Shown here in pieces: positions 22,101 through 36,967 of a stretch of DNA of 64,000 bases (its first letter is position 1; the number at the start of each line of letters is the position of its first letter). Origin of the DNA: Hippophae tibetana (Eukaryota; Streptophyta; Magnoliopsida; Rosales; Elaeagnaceae). Made by a program: the position numbers and the translations under genes. Where the stretch lies: NCBI GenBank assembly GCA_037013495.1, contig CM072801.1, positions 31,794,001 through 31,858,000 on the forward strand, in the 5' to 3' direction. A model generated the notes under the pieces. It saw nothing but the letters and a program-made list of their open reading frames with translations. It ran no database searches and had not been told where the DNA came from.

Positions 22101-25100
22101 TCAAAGAAACAATAGAGCTACTGCATTTTGTAGTTTCAAGAAAAACTAGGTTATTAATATGGGTAGCAATATTAAACTATTGTAACTTTTAATCCGTGCA
22201 TCGAAATGACTATTATAATGTTTCATATCGCAGCTCTTTGGATTCCTAAAAATACAATGAAAGAATAGTTTGGTTATCGGCATTGTTTTAAGCAAAATTA
22301 CTTTGTTTACACTACTTGCCAACCTCTAATAGGTTGGTGGCATTTCATTGCATTGTTTTCTGTTCATGTTCTTTTTGGTTAAAATTTGATCATCTTAACA
22401 CTATTCTAAGCAATTTAATCATTTTTAATCCTTTGAGTTCCTAGGTTGTCCTCGTAAAGTTTCACATCATTTGGTATCAAAGCATTGGTTGCTGAAAATA
22501 TGGTATCTACCTTCATATATTCATTTTTTGAATTTTACATTTAAAAACACTTTGTCCATTTAATTTTATTTGCTTTCATAAGTTACAAACCACAAAGAAA
22601 GATAAATATTTGTATAACAAGTCTTGTGTCTTCTTACAATTTTATAGTTACTATTTTCTCTTTCGATTTAATTTCCTAGTTTTATTTAAATTCTTTGTAC
22701 CTTTTGCTTGTTTTATGTTTTCTGTGTGCAACCTAATTTTTCTTTTGAAAGAAACATTAGAGCTACAACATTTCGTAGTTTTAAGAAAAAATAGGTTATT
22801 AATATCGTTGGCATTATTAAACTATTGTAACTTTTAATTCGTGCATCGATATGACTATTATAATGTATCAAATTGCAGGTGTTTCGATTCCTCAAACCAC
22901 AATGAAAGAATAGTTTGTCCACTTCATTTTGTATCAAAGCCGTGGTTGCTGAAAATATGGTATCTATCTTCATATATTTATTTTTTGAATTTTACATTTA
23001 AAAACACTTTGTCCATTTAATTTTCTTTGCTTTCATAAGTAACTAACCACAAAGAAATATAGATATTTGTATAACATGTCCTGTGTTTTCTTACAATTTT
23101 GTAGTCATTATTTTGTCTTTCAACTTAATTTCCAAGTTTTATTTATATTGTTTGTACCTTTTTCTTCTTTTATGTTTTCTGTATGCAACCTATTTTTGCT
23201 TTCGAAAGCAACAATTGAGCTACTGCATTTCATAGTTTCAAGAAAAACTAGGTTATTAATATCGGTGGCAATATCAAACTATTGTAACTTTTAAGTCGTG
23301 CATCAAAATGACTCTTGTACTGTATCAAATCGTAGCTATTTCAATTCCTAAAAACACACTCCAAGAATAGTTTAGTTATCGGCATTTTTTGCCCCAAAAT
23401 TACTAAGTTTACACTACTTGCCGACCTCTAAAAGATAGGTGGCATCTCATTGCATTTTAATCTGTTCTTGTTCTTTCCGATCCAATTTGATCATCTTAAC
23501 CCATTTCGAAGCAATTTACTCATTCTTAATCCTTTGAGTTCCTATGTTGTTCGCCTAAAGGTTCCGCTTCATTTTGTATCAAAGCCTTGGTTGCTGAAAA
23601 TATGGTATCTATCTTCATATATTCATTTTTTGAATTTTACATTTAAAAACACTTTGTCCATTTAATTTTCTTTGCTTTCATAAGTAACAAACCACAAGGA
23701 AAGATAGATATTTGTATAACAAGTCTTCTGTCTTCTTATAATTTTGTAGTAATTATTTTGTCTTTTGATTTTATTTCCTAGTTTTATTTAAATTCTTTGA
23801 ACTTTTTTCTTGTTTTATGTTTTCTGTGTGCAACATATTTTTTCTTTTCAAAGAAACAATAGAGCTACTGCATTTTGTAGTTTCAAGAAAAACTAGGTTA
23901 TTAATATGGGTAGCAATATTAAACTATTGTAACTTTTAATCCGTGCATCGAAATGACTATTATAATGTTTCATATCGCAGCTCTTTGGATTCCTAAAAAT
24001 ACAATGAAAGAATAGTTTGGTTATCGGCATTGTTTTAAGCAAAATTACTTTGTTTACACTACTTGCCAACCTCTAATAGGTTGGTGGCATTTCAATGCAT
24101 TGTTTTCTGTTCATGTTCTTTTTGGTTAAAATTTGATCATCTTAACACTATTCTAAGCAATTTAATCATTTTTAATCCTTTGAGTTCCTAGGTTGTCCTC
24201 GTAAAGTTTCGCATCATTTGGTATCAAAGCATTGGTTGCTGAAAATATGGTATCTACCTTCATATATTCATTTTTTGAATTTTACATTTAAAAACACTTT
24301 GTCCATTTAATTTTATTTGCTTTCATAAGTTACAAACCACAAAGAAAGATAAATATTTGTATAACAAGTCTTGTGTCTTCTTACAATTTTATAGTTACTA
24401 TTTTCTCTTTCGATTTAATTTCCTAGTTTTATTTAAATTCTTTGTACCTTTTGCTTGTTTTATGTTTTCTGTGTGCAACCTAATTTTTCTTTTGAAAGAA
24501 ACAATAGAGCTACTATATTTCCTAGTTTTAAGAAAAAATAGGTTATTAATATCGTTGGCATTATTAAACTATTGTAACTTTTAATTCGTGCATCGATATG
24601 ACTATTATAATGTATCAAATTGCAGGTGTTTCGATTCCTCAAACCACAATGAAAGAATAGTTTGTCCACTTCATTTTGTATCAAAGCCGTGGTTGCTGAA
24701 AATATGGTATCTATCTTCATATATTCATTTTTTGAATTTTACATTTAAAAACACTTTGTCCATTTAATTTTCTTTGCTTTCATAAGTAACTAACCACAAA
24801 GAAATATAGATATTTGTATAACATGTCCTGTGTTTTCTTACAATTTTGTAGTCATTATTTTGTCTTTCAACTTAATTTCCAAGTGTTATTTATATTGTTT
24901 GTACCTTTTTCTTCTTTTATGTTTTCTGTATGCAACCTATTTTTGCTTTCGAAAGCAACAATTGAGCTACTGCATTTCATAGTTTCAAGAAAAACTAGGT
25001 TATTAATATCGGTGGCAATATCAAACTATTGTAACTTTTAAGTCGTGCATCAAAATGACTCTTGTACTGTATCAAATCGTAGCTATTTCAATTCCTAAAA

Positions 25101-27850
25101 ACACACTCCAAGAATAGTTTAGTTATCGGCATTTTTTGCCCCAAAATTACTAAGTTTACACTACTTGCCGACCTCTAAAAGATAGGTGGCATCTCATTGC
25201 ATTTTAATCTGTTCTTGTTCTTTCCGATCCAATTTGATCATCTTAACCCATTTCGAAGCAATTTACACATTCTTAATCCTTTGAGTTCCTATGTTGTTCG
25301 CCTAAAGGTTCCGCTTCATTTTGTATCAAAGCCTTGGTTACTGAAAATATGGTATCTATCTTCATATATTCATTTTTTGAATTTTACATTTAAAAACACT
25401 TTGTCCATTTAATTTTCTTTGCTTTCATAAGTAACAAACCACAAGGAAAGATAGATATTTGTATAACAAGTCTTCTGTCTTCTTATAATTTTGTAGTAAT
25501 TATTTTGTCTTTTGATTTTATTTCCTAGTTTTATTTAAATTCTTTGAACTTTTTTCTTGTTTTATGTTTTCTGTGTGCAACATATTTTTTCTTTTCAAAG
25601 AAACAATAGAGCTACTGCATTTTGTAGTTTCAAGAAAAACTAGGTTATTAATATGGGTAGCAATATTAAACTATTGTAACTTTTAATCCGTGCATCGAAA
25701 TGACTATTATAATGTTTCATATCGCAGCTCTTTGGATTCCTAAAAATACAATGAAAGAATAGTTTGGTTATCGGCATTGTTTTAAGCAAAATTACTTTGT
25801 TTACACTACTTGCCAACCTCTAATAGGTTGGTGGCATTTCATTGCATTGTTTTCTGTTCATGTTCTTTTTGGTTAAAATTTGATCATCTTAACACTATTC
25901 TAAGCAATTTAATCATTTTTAATCCTTTGAGTTCCTAGGTTGTCCTCGTAAAGTTTCGCATCATTTGGTATCAAAGCATTGGTTGCTGAAAATATGGTAT
26001 CTACCTTCATATATTCATTTTTTGAATTTTACATTTAAAAACACTTTGTCCATTTAATTTTATTTGCTTTCATAAGTTACAAACCACAAAGAAAGATAAA
26101 TATTTGTATAACAAGTCTTGTGTCTTCTTACAATTTTATAGTTACTATTTTCTCTTTCGATTTAATTTCCTAGTTTTATTTAAATTCTTTGTACCTTTTG
26201 CTTGTTTTATGTTTTCTGTGTGCAACTTAATTTTTCTTTTGAAAGAAACAATAGAGCTACTATATTTCCTAGTTTTAAGAAAAAATAGGTTATTAATATC
26301 GTTGGCATTATTAAACTATTGTAACTTTTAATTCGTGCATCGATATGACTATTATAATGTATCAAATTGCAGGTGTTTCGATTCCTCAAACCACAATGAA
26401 AGAATAGTTTGTCCACTTCATTTTGTATCAAAGCCGTGGTTGCTGAAAATATGGTATCTATCTTCATATATTCATTTTTTGAATTTTACATTTAAAAACA
26501 CTTTGTCCATTTAATTTTCTTTGCTTTCATAAGTAACTAACCACAAAGAAATATAGATATTTGTATAACATGTCCTGTGTTTTCTTACAATTTTGTAGTC
26601 ATTATTTTGTCTTTCAACTTAATTTCCAAGTGTTATTTATATTGTTTGTACCTTTTTCTTCTTTTATGTTTTCTGTATGCAACCTATTTTTGCTTTCGAA
26701 AGCAACAATTGAGCTACTGCATTTCATAGTTGCAAGAAAAACTAGGTTATTAATATCGGTGGCAATATCAAACTATTGTAACTTTTAAGTCGTGCATCAA
26801 AATGACTCTTGTACTGTATCAAATCGTAGCTATTTCAATTCCTAAAAACACACTCCAAGAATAGTTTAGTTATCGGCATTTTTTGCCCCAAAATTACTAA
26901 GTTTACACTACTTGCCGACCTCTAAAAGATAGGTGGCATCTCATTGCATTTTAATCTGTTCTTGTTCTTTCCGATCCAATTTGATCATCTTAACCCATTT
27001 CGAAGCAATTTACTCATTCTTAATCCTTTGAGTTCCTATGTTGTTCGCCTAAAGGTTCCGCTTCATTTTGTATCAAAGCCTTGGTTGCTGAAAATATGGT
27101 ATCTATCTTCATATATTCATTTTTTGAATTTTACATTTAAAAACACTTTGTCCATTTAATTTTCTTTGCTTCCATAAGTAACAAACCACAAGGAAAGATA
27201 GATATTTGTATAACAAGTCTTCTGTCTTCTTACAATTTTGTAGTAATTATTTTGTCTTTTGATTTAATTTCCTAGTTTTATTTGAATTCTTTGTACTTTT
27301 TTCTTGTTTTATGTTTTCTGTGTGCAACCTATTTTTTCTTTTGAAAGAAACAACAGAGCTACTACATTTTGTAGTTTCAAGAAAAACTATGTTATTAATA
27401 TGGGTAGCAATATTAAACTATTGTAACTTTTAATCCGTGCATCGAAATGACTATTATAATGTTTCAAATCGCAGCTCTTTGGATTCCTAAAAATACAATG
27501 AAAGAATAGTTTGGTTATCGGCATTGTTTTAAGCAAAATTATTTTGTTTACACTACTTGCGAACCTCTAATAGGTTGGTGGCATTTCATTGAATTGTTTT
27601 CTGTTCATGTTCTTTTTGGTTAAAATTTGATCATCTTAACACTATTCAAAGCAATTTAATCATTTTTAATCCTTTGAATTCCTCGGTTTTCCTCCTAAAG
27701 TTTCGCATCATTTGGTATCAAAGCCTTGGTTGCTGAAAATATGGTATCTATCTTCATATATTCATTTTTTGAAGTTTACTTTTAAAAACACTTTGTCCAT
27801 TTAATTATCTTTGCTTTCATAAGTTACAAACCACAAAGAAAGATAAATAT
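19116..27850. repeat. SAB trimer higher-order repeat, 1747 bp x 5
   Basis: Five copies start at 19116, 20863, 22610, 24357 and 26104, exactly 1747 bp apart. Each is S (457) + A (645) + B (645). The A units share the subtype marker GCATTTTAATCTGTTC and the ATAACATGTCCTG start. Copies differ by only scattered single bases by eye (for example GTCCACG versus GTCCTCG near 20702 and 22449; TATATTTCCTAG in the last two), so amplification is recent. Confidence 0.95.
20863..21319. repeat. Type S short monomer, reference copy (457 bp; 13 copies)
   Basis: Copies start at 19116, 20863, 22610, 24357, 26104, 31727, 33474, 35221, 38260, 40654, 43693, 46733 and 49774; the last three are 458 bp. All share one joint, in which AATGAAAGAATAGTTT (B-like) runs into GTCCACTTCATTTTG (A-like), removing about 188 bp. 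The unit's right end (CATAAGTAACTAACC) is also A-like. The identical joint in all copies implies a single origin by B/A exchange and later amplification as part of the SAB module. Confidence 0.93.
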
Positions 27851-30800
27851 TTGTATAACAAGTCTTTTGTTTTCTTACAATTTTGTAGTCATTATTTTGT
27901 CTTTCGATTTAATTTCTTAGTTTTATTTAAATTCTTTGTACCTTTTTCTTGTTTTATGTTTTCTGTGTGCAACCTATTTTTTCTTTTGAAAGACACAATA
28001 GAGCTACAACATTTCGTAGTTTCAAGAAAAACTAGGTTATTAATATCGGTGGCAATATCAAACTATTGTAACTTTTAATTTGTGCATCAAAATGGCTATT
28101 GTACTGTATCAAATCGTAGCCATTTCGATTCCTAAAAACACACTGCAAGAATAGTTTAGTTATCGGCATTTTTTTACCCCAAAATTACTAAGTTTACAGT
28201 ACTTGCCGACTTCTAAAAGATAGGTGGCATCTCATTGCGTTGTAATATGTTCTTCTTCTTTCCGGTTCCAATTTGATAATCTTAACCCATTTCGAAGCAA
28301 TTTACTCATTCTTAACCCTTTGAGTTCCTATGTTCTTCGCCTAAAGGTTCCGCTTCATTTTGTATCAAAGCCTTGGTTGCTGAAAATATGGTATCTATCT
28401 TCATATATTCATTTTTTGAATTTTACATTTAAAAACACTTTGTCCATTTAATTTTCTTTGCTTTCATAAGTAACAAACCACAAAGAAAGATAGATATTTG
28501 TATAACAAGTCTTCTGTTTTCTTATAATTTTGTAGTAATTATTTTGTCTTTTGATTTTATTTCCTAGTTTTATTTAAATTCTTTGTACTTTTTTCTTGTT
28601 TTATGTTTTCTGTGTGCAACATATTTTTTCTTTTCAAAGAAACAACAGAGCTACTGCATTTTGTAGTTTCAAGAAAAACTAGGTTATTAATATGGGTAGC
28701 AATATTAAACTATTGTAACTTTTAATCCGTGCATCGAAATGACTATTATAATGTTTCAAATCGCAGCTCTTTGGATTCCTAAAAAGACAATGAAAGCATA
28801 GTTTGGTTATCGGCATTGTTTTAAGCAAAATTACTTTGTTTACACTACTTGCCAACCTCTAATAGGTTGGTGGCATTTCATTGCATTGTTTTCTGTTCAT
28901 GTTCTTTTTGGTTAAAATTTGATCATCTTAACACTATTCAAAGCAATTTAATCATTTTTAATCCTTTGAATTCCTAGGTTTTCCTCCTAAAGTTTCGCAT
29001 CATTTGGTATCAAAGCATTGGTTGCTGAAAATATGGTATCTATCTTCATATATTCATTTTTTGAAGTTTACTTTTAAAAACACTTTGTCCATTTAATTAT
29101 CTTTGCTTTCATAAGTTACAAACCACAAAGAAAGATAAATATTTGTATAACAAGTCTTTTGTTTTCTTACAATTTTGTAGTCATTATTTTGTCTTTCGAT
29201 TTAATTTCTTAGTTTTATTTAAATTCTTTGTACCTTTTTCTTGTTTTATGTTTTCTGTGTGCAACCTATTTTTTCTTTTGAAAGACACAATAGAGCTACA
29301 ACATTTCGTAGTTTCAAGAAAAACTAGGTTATTAATATCGGTGGCAATATCAAACTATTGTAACTTTTAATTTGTGCATCAAAATGGCTATTGTACTGTA
29401 TCAAATCGTAGCCATTTCGATTCCTAAAAACACACTGCAAGAATAGTTTAGTTATCGGCATTTTTTTACCCCAAAATTACTAAGTTTACAGTACTTGCCG
29501 ACTTCTAAAAGATAGGTGGCATCTCATTGCGTTGTAATATGTTCTTCTTCTTTCCGGTTCCAATTTGATAATCTTAACCCATTTCGAAGCAATTTACTCA
29601 TTCTTAACCCTTTGAGTTCCTATGTTCTTCGCCTAAAGGTTCCGCTTCATTTTGTATCAAAGCCTTGGTTGCTGAAAATATGGTATCTATCTTCATATAT
29701 TCATTTTTTGAATTTTACATTTAAAAACACTTTGTCCATTTAATTTTCTTTGCTTTCATAAGTAACAAACCACAAAGAAAGATAGATATTTGTATAACAA
29801 GTCTTCTGTTTTCTTATAATTTTGTAGTAATTATTTTGTCTTTTGATTTTATTTCCTAGTTTTATTTAAATTCTTTGTACTTTTTTCTTGTTTTATGTTT
29901 TCTGTGTGCAACATATTTTTTCTTTTCAAAGAAACAATAGAGCTACTGCATTTTGTAGTTTCAAGAAAAACTAGGTTATTAATATGGGTAGCAATATTAA
30001 ACTATTGTAACTTTTAATCCGTGCATCGAAATGACTATTATAATGTTTCAAATCGCAGCTCTTTGGATTCCTAAAAAGACAATGAAAGCATAGTTTGGTT
30101 ATCGGCATTGTTTTAAGCAAAATTACTTTGTTTACACTACTTGCCAACCTCTAATAGGTTGGTGGCATTTCATTGCATTGTTTTCTGTTCATGTTCTTTT
30201 TGGTTAAAATTTGATCATCTTAACACTTTTCTAAGCAATTTAATCATTTTTAATCGTTTGAGTTCTTAGGTTGTCCTCGTAAAGTTTCGCATCATTTGGT
30301 ATCAAAGCCTTGGTTGGTGAAAATATGGTATCTACCTTCATATATTCATTTTTTGAATTTTACATTTAAAAACACTTTGTCCATTTAATTTTATTTGCTT
30401 TCATAAGTTACAAACCACAAAGAAAGATAAATATTTGTATAACAAGTCTTTTGTTTTCTTACAATTGTGTAGTCATTATTTTGTCTTTCGATTTAATTTC
30501 TTAGTTTTATTTAAATTCTTTGTACCTTTTTCTTGTTTTATGTTTTCTGTGTGCAACCTATTTTTTCTTTTGAAAGACACAATAGAGCTACAACATTTCG
30601 TAGTTTCAAGAAAAACTAGGTTATTAATATCGGTGGCAATATCAAACTATTGTAACTTTTAATTTTTGCATCAAAATGGCTATTGTACTGTATCAAATCG
30701 TAGCCATTTCGATTCCTAAAAACACACTGCAAGAATAGTTTAGTTATCGGCATTTTTTTACCCCAAAATTACTAAGTTTACAGTACTTGCCGACTTCTAA

Positions 30801-31726
30801 AAGATAGGTGGCATCTCATTGCGTTGTAATATGTTCTTCTTCTTTCCGGTTCCAATTTGATAATCTTAACCCATTTCGAAGCAATTTACTCATTCTTAAC
30901 CCTTTGAGTTCCTATGTTCTTCGCCTAAAGGTTCCGCTTCATTTTGTATCAAAGCCTTGGTTGCTGAAAATATGGTATCTATCTTCATATATTCATTTTT
31001 TGAATTTTACATTTAAAAACACTTTGTCCATTTAATTTTCTTTGCTTTCATAAGTAACAAACCACAAAGAAAGATAGATATTTGTATAACAAGTCTTCTG
31101 TTTTCTTATAATTTTGTAGTAATTATTTTGTCTTTTGATTTTATTTCCTAGTTTTATTTAAATTCTTTGTACTTTTTTCTTGTTTTATGTTTTCTGTGTG
31201 CAACATATTTTTTCTTTTCAAAGAAACAATAGAGCTACTGCATTTTGTAGTTTCAAGAAAAACTAGGTTATTAATATGGGTAGCAATATTAAACTATTGT
31301 AACTTTTAATCCGTGCATCGAAATGACTATTATAATGTTTCAAATCGCAGCTCTTTGGATTCCTAAAAAGACAATGAAAGCATAGTTTGGTTATCGGCAT
31401 TGTTTTAAGCAAAATTACTTTGTTTACACTACTTGCCAACCTCTAATAGGTTGGTGGCATTTCATTGCATTGTTTTCTGTTCATGTTCTTTTTGGTTAAA
31501 ATTTGATCATCTTAACACTATTCTAAGCAATTTAATCATTTTTAATCGTTTGAGTTCTTAGGTTGTCCTCGTAAAGTTTCGCATCATTTGGTATCAAAGC
31601 CTTGGTTGGTGAAAATATGGTATCTACCTTCATATATTCATTTTTTGAATTTTACATTTAAAAACACTTTGTCCATTTAATTTTATTTGCTTTCATAAGT
31701 TACAAACCACAAAGAAAGATAAATAT
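27851..31726. repeat. AB dimer higher-order repeat, 1292 bp x 3
   Basis: Copies start at 27851, 29143 and 30435. Reference A unit 27851-28497 (647 bp) and B unit 28498-29142 (645 bp). The copies share private variants such as GTAATATGTTCTTC in A and TGAAAGCATAG in B, showing they descend from one recent template. Confidence 0.94.
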
Positions 31727-34700
31727 TTGTATAACAAGTCTTTTGTTTTCTTACAATTGTGTAGTCATTATTTTGTCTTTCGATTTAATTTCTTAGTTTT
31801 ATTTAAATTCTTTGTACCTTTTTCTTGTTTTATGTTTTCTGTGTGCAACCTATTTTTTCTTTTGAAAGACACAATAGAGCTACTATATTTCGTAGTTTTA
31901 AGAAAAACTAGGTTATTAATATCGTTGGCATTATTAAACTATTGTAACTTTTAATTCGTGCATCGATATGACTATTATAATGTATCAAATTGCAGGTGTT
32001 TCGATTCCTCAAACCACAATGAAAGAATAGTTTGTCCACTTCATTTTGTATCAAAGCCGTGGTTGCTGAAAATATGGTATCTATCTTCATATATTCATTT
32101 TTTGAATTTTACATTTAAAAACACTTTGTCCATTTAATTTTCTTTGCTTTCATAAGTAACTAACCACAAAGAAATATAGATATTTGTATAACATGTCCTG
32201 TGTTTTCTTACAATTTTGTAGTCATTATTTTGACTTTCAACTTAATTTCCATGTTTTATTTATATTGTTTGTACCTTTTTCTTCTTTTATGTTTTCTGTA
32301 TGCAACCTATTTTTGCTTTCGAAAGCAACAATTGAGCTACTGCATTTCATAGTTTCAAGAAAAACTAGGTTATTAATATCGGTGGCAATATCAAACTATT
32401 GTAACTTTTAAGTCGTGCATCAAAATGACTCTTGTACTGTATCAAATCGTAGCTATTTCAATTCCTAAAAACACACTCCAAGAATAGTTTAGTTATCGGC
32501 ATTTTTTGCCCCAAAATTACTAAGTTTACACTACTTGCCGACCTCTAAAAGATAGGTGGCATCTCATTGCATTTTAATCTGTTCTTGTTCTTTCCGATCC
32601 AATTTGATCATCTTAACCCATTTCGAAGCAATTTACTCATTCTTAATCCTTTGAGTTCCTATGTTGTTCGCCTAAAGGTTCCGCTTCATTTTGTATCAAA
32701 GCCTTGGTTGCTGAAAATATGGTATCTATCTTCATATATTCATTTTTTGAATTTTACATTTAAAAACACTTTGTCAATTTAATTTTCTTTGCTTTCATAA
32801 GTAACAAACCACAAGGAAAGATAGATATTTGTATAACAAGTCTTCTGTTTTCTTATAATTTTGTAGTAATTATTTTGTCTTTTGATTTTATTTCCTAGTT
32901 TTATTTAAATTCTTTGTACTTTTTTCTTGTTTTATGTTTTCTGTGTGCAACATATTTTTTCTTTTCAAAGAAACAATAGAGCTACTGCATTTTGTAGTTT
33001 CAAGAAAAACTAGGTTATTAATATGGGTAGCAATATTAAACTATTGTAACTTTTAATCCGTGCATCGAAATGACTATTATAATGTTTCAAATCGCAGCTC
33101 TTTGGATTCCTAAAAAGACAATGAAAGCATAGTTTGGTTATCGGCATTGTTTTAAGCAAAATTACTTTGTTTACACTACTTGCCAACCTCTAATAGGTTG
33201 GTGGCATTTCATTGCATTGTTTTCTGTTCATGTTCTTTTTGGTTAAAATTTGATCATCTTAACACTATTCTAAGCAATTTAATCATTTTTAATCGTTTGA
33301 GTTCTTAGGTTGTCCTCGTAAAGTTTCGCATCATTTGGTATCAAAGCCTTGGTTGGTGAAAATATGGTATCTACCTTCATATATTCATTTTTTGAATTTT
33401 ACATTTAAAAACACTTTGTCCATTTAATTTTATTTGCTTTCATAAGTTACAAACCACAAAGAAAGATAAATATTTGTATAACAAGTCTTTTGTTTTCTTA
33501 CAATTGTGTAGTCATTATTTTGTCTTTCGATTTAATTTCTTAGTTTTATTTAAATTCTTTGTACCTTTTTCTTGTTTTATGTTTTCTGTGTGCAACCTAT
33601 TTTTTCTTTTGAAAGACACAATAGAGCTACTATATTTCGTAGTTTTAAGAAAAACTAGGTTATTAATATCGTTGGCATTATTAAACTATTGTAACTTTTA
33701 ATTCGTGCATCGATATGACTATTATAATGTATCAAATTGCAGGTGTTTCGATTCCTCAAACCACAATGAAAGAATAGTTTGTCCACTTCATTTTGTATCA
33801 AAGCCGTGGTTGCTGAAAATATGGTATCTATCTTCATATATTCATTTTTTGAATTTTACATTTAAAAACACTTTGTCCATTTAATTTTCTTTGCTTTCAT
33901 AAGTAACTAACCACAAAGAAATATAGATATTTGTATAACATGTCCTGTGTTTTCTTACAATTTTGTAGTCATTATTTTGACTTTCAACTTAATTTCCATG
34001 TTTTATTTATATTGTTTGTACCTTTTTCTTCTTTTATGTTTTCTGTATGCAACCTATTTTTGCTTTCGAAAGCAACAATTGAGCTACTGCATTTCATAGT
34101 TTCAAGAAAAACTAGGTTATTAATATCGGTGGCAATATCAAACTATTGTAACTTTTAAGTCGTGCATCAAAATGACTCTTGTACTGTATCAAATCGTAGC
34201 TATTTCAATTCCTAAAAACACACTCCAAGAATAGTTTAGTTATCGGCATTTTTTGCCCCAAAATTACTAAGTTTACACTACTTGCCGACCTCTAAAAGAT
34301 AGGTGGCATCTCATTGCATTTTAATCTGTTCTTGTTCTTTCCGATCCAATTTGATCATCTTAACCCATTTCGAAGCAATTTACTCATTCTTAATCCTTTG
34401 AGTTCCTATGTTGTTCGCCTAAAGGTTCCGCTTCATTTTGTATCAAAGCCTTGGTTGCTGAAAATATGGTATCTATCTTCATATATTCATTTTTTGAATT
34501 TTACATTTAAAAACACTTTGTCAATTTAATTTTCTTTGCTTTCATAAGTAACAAACCACAAGGAAAGATAGATATTTGTATAACAAGTCTTCTGTCTTCT
34601 TACAATTTTGTAGTAATTATTTTGTCTTTCGATTTAATTTCCTAGTTTTATTTGAATTCTTTGTACTTTTTTCTTGTTTTATGTTTTCTGTGTGCAACCT

Positions 34701-36967
34701 ATTTTTTCTTTTGAAAGAAACAATAGAGCTACTACATTTTGTAGTTTCAAGAAAAACTAGGTTATTAATATGGGTAGCAATATTAAACTATTGTAACTTT
34801 TAATCCGTGCATCGAAATGACTATTATAATGTTTCAAATCGCAGCTCTTTGGATTCCTAAAAAGACAATGAAAGAATAGTTTGGTTATCGGCATTGTTTT
34901 AAGCAAAATTATTTTGTTTACACTACTTGCCAACCTCTAATAGGTTGGTGGCATTTCATTGCATTGTTTTATGTTCATGTTCTTTTTGGTTAAAATTTGA
35001 TCATCTTAACACTATTCAAAGCAATTTAATCATTTTTAATCCTTTGATTTCCTAGGTTTTCCTCGTAAAGTTTCGCATCATTTGGTATCAAAGCCTTGGT
35101 TGCTGAAAATATGGTATCTACCTTCATATATTCATTTTTTGAATTTTACATTTAAAAACACTTTGTCCATTTAATTTTCTTTACTTTCATAAGTTACAAA
35201 CCACAAAGAAAGATAAATATTTGTATAACAAGTCTTGTGTCTTCTTACAATTTTATAGTTAGTATTTTGTCTTTCGATTTAATTTCCTAGTTTTATTTAA
35301 ATTCTTTGTACCTTTTGCTTGTTTTATGTTTTCTGTGTGCAACCTAATTTTTCTTTTGAAAGAAACAATAGAGCTACAATATTTCGTAGTTTCAAGAAAA
35401 ACTAGGTTATTAATATCGGTGACAATATCAAACTATTGTAACTTTTAATTCGTGCATCGATATGACTATTGTACTGTATCAAATTGCAGGTGTTTCGATT
35501 CCTCAAACCACACTGCAAGAATAGTTTGTCCACTTCATTTTGTATCAAAGCCTTGGTTACTGAAAATATGGTATCTATCTTAATATATTCATTTTTTGAA
35601 TTTTACATTTAAAAACACTTTGTCCATTTAATTTTCTTTGCTTTCATAAGTAACTAACCACAAAGAAATATAGATATTTGTATAACATGTCCTGTGTTTT
35701 CTTACAATTTTGTAGTCATTATTTTGTCTTTCAACTTAATTTCCAAGTTTTATTTATATTGTTTGTACCTTTTTCTTCTTTTATGTTTTCTGTATGCAAC
35801 CTATTTTTGCTTTCGAAAGCAACAATTGAGCTACTGCATTTCGTAGTTTCAAGAAAAACTAGGTTATTAATATCGGTGGCAATATCAAACTATTGTAACT
35901 TTTAAGTCGTGCATCAAAATGACTCTTGTACTGTATCAAATCGTAGCTATTTCAATTCCTAAAAACACACTCCAAGAATAGTTTAGTTATCGGGATTTTT
36001 TGCCCCAAAATTACTAAGTTTACACTACTTGCCGACCTCTAAAAGATAGGTGGCATCTCATTGCATTTTAATCTGTTCTTGTTCTTTCCGATCCAATTTG
36101 ATCATCTTAACCCATTTCGAAGCAATTTACTCTTTCTTAATCCTTTGAGTTCCAATGTTGTTCGCCTAAAGGTTCCGCTTCATTTTGTATCAAAGCCTTG
36201 GTTGCTGAAAATATGGTATCTATCTTCATATATTCATTTTTTGAATTTTACATTTAAAAACACTTTGTCCATTTAATTTTCTTTGCTTTCATAAGTAACA
36301 AACCACAAGGAAAGATAGATATTTGTATAACAAGTCTTCTGTCTTCTTACAATTTTGTAGTAATTATTTTGTCTTTCGATTTAATTTCCTAGTTTTATTT
36401 GAATTCTTTGTACTTTTTTCTTGTTTTATGTTTTCTGTGTGCAACCTATTTTTTCTTTTGAAAGAAACAATAGAGCTACTACATTTTGTAGTTTCAAGAA
36501 AAACTAGGTTATTAATATGGGTAGCAATATTAAACTATTGTAACTTTTAATCCGTGTATCGAAATGACTGTTATAATGTTTCAAATCGCAGCTCTTTGGA
36601 TTCCTAAAAAGACAATGAAAGAATAGTTTGGTTATCGGCATTGTTTTAAGCAAAATTATTTTGATTACACTACTTGCCAACCTCTAATAGGTTGGTGGCA
36701 TTTCGTTGCATTGTTTTCTGTTCATGTTCTTTTTGGTTAAAATTTGATCATCTTAACACTATTCAAAGCAATTTAATCATTTTTAATCCTTTGAATTCCT
36801 AGGTTTTCTTCCTAAAGTTTCGCATCATTTGGTATCAAAGCCTTGGTTGCTGAAAATATGGTATCTATCTTCAAATATTCATTTTTTGAATTTTACTTTT
36901 AAAAACACTTTGTCCATTTAATTATCTTTGCTTTCATAAGTTACAAACCACAAAGAAAGATAAATAT
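31727..36967. repeat. SAB trimer higher-order repeat, 1747 bp x 3
   Basis: Copies start at 31727, 33474 and 35221. The first two are nearly identical and keep the TGAAAGCATAG B marker from the preceding AB block (at 33122, in the first copy's B unit), so they were assembled next to it. The third copy has distinct changes, including GTACTGTATC in its S unit. Confidence 0.93.
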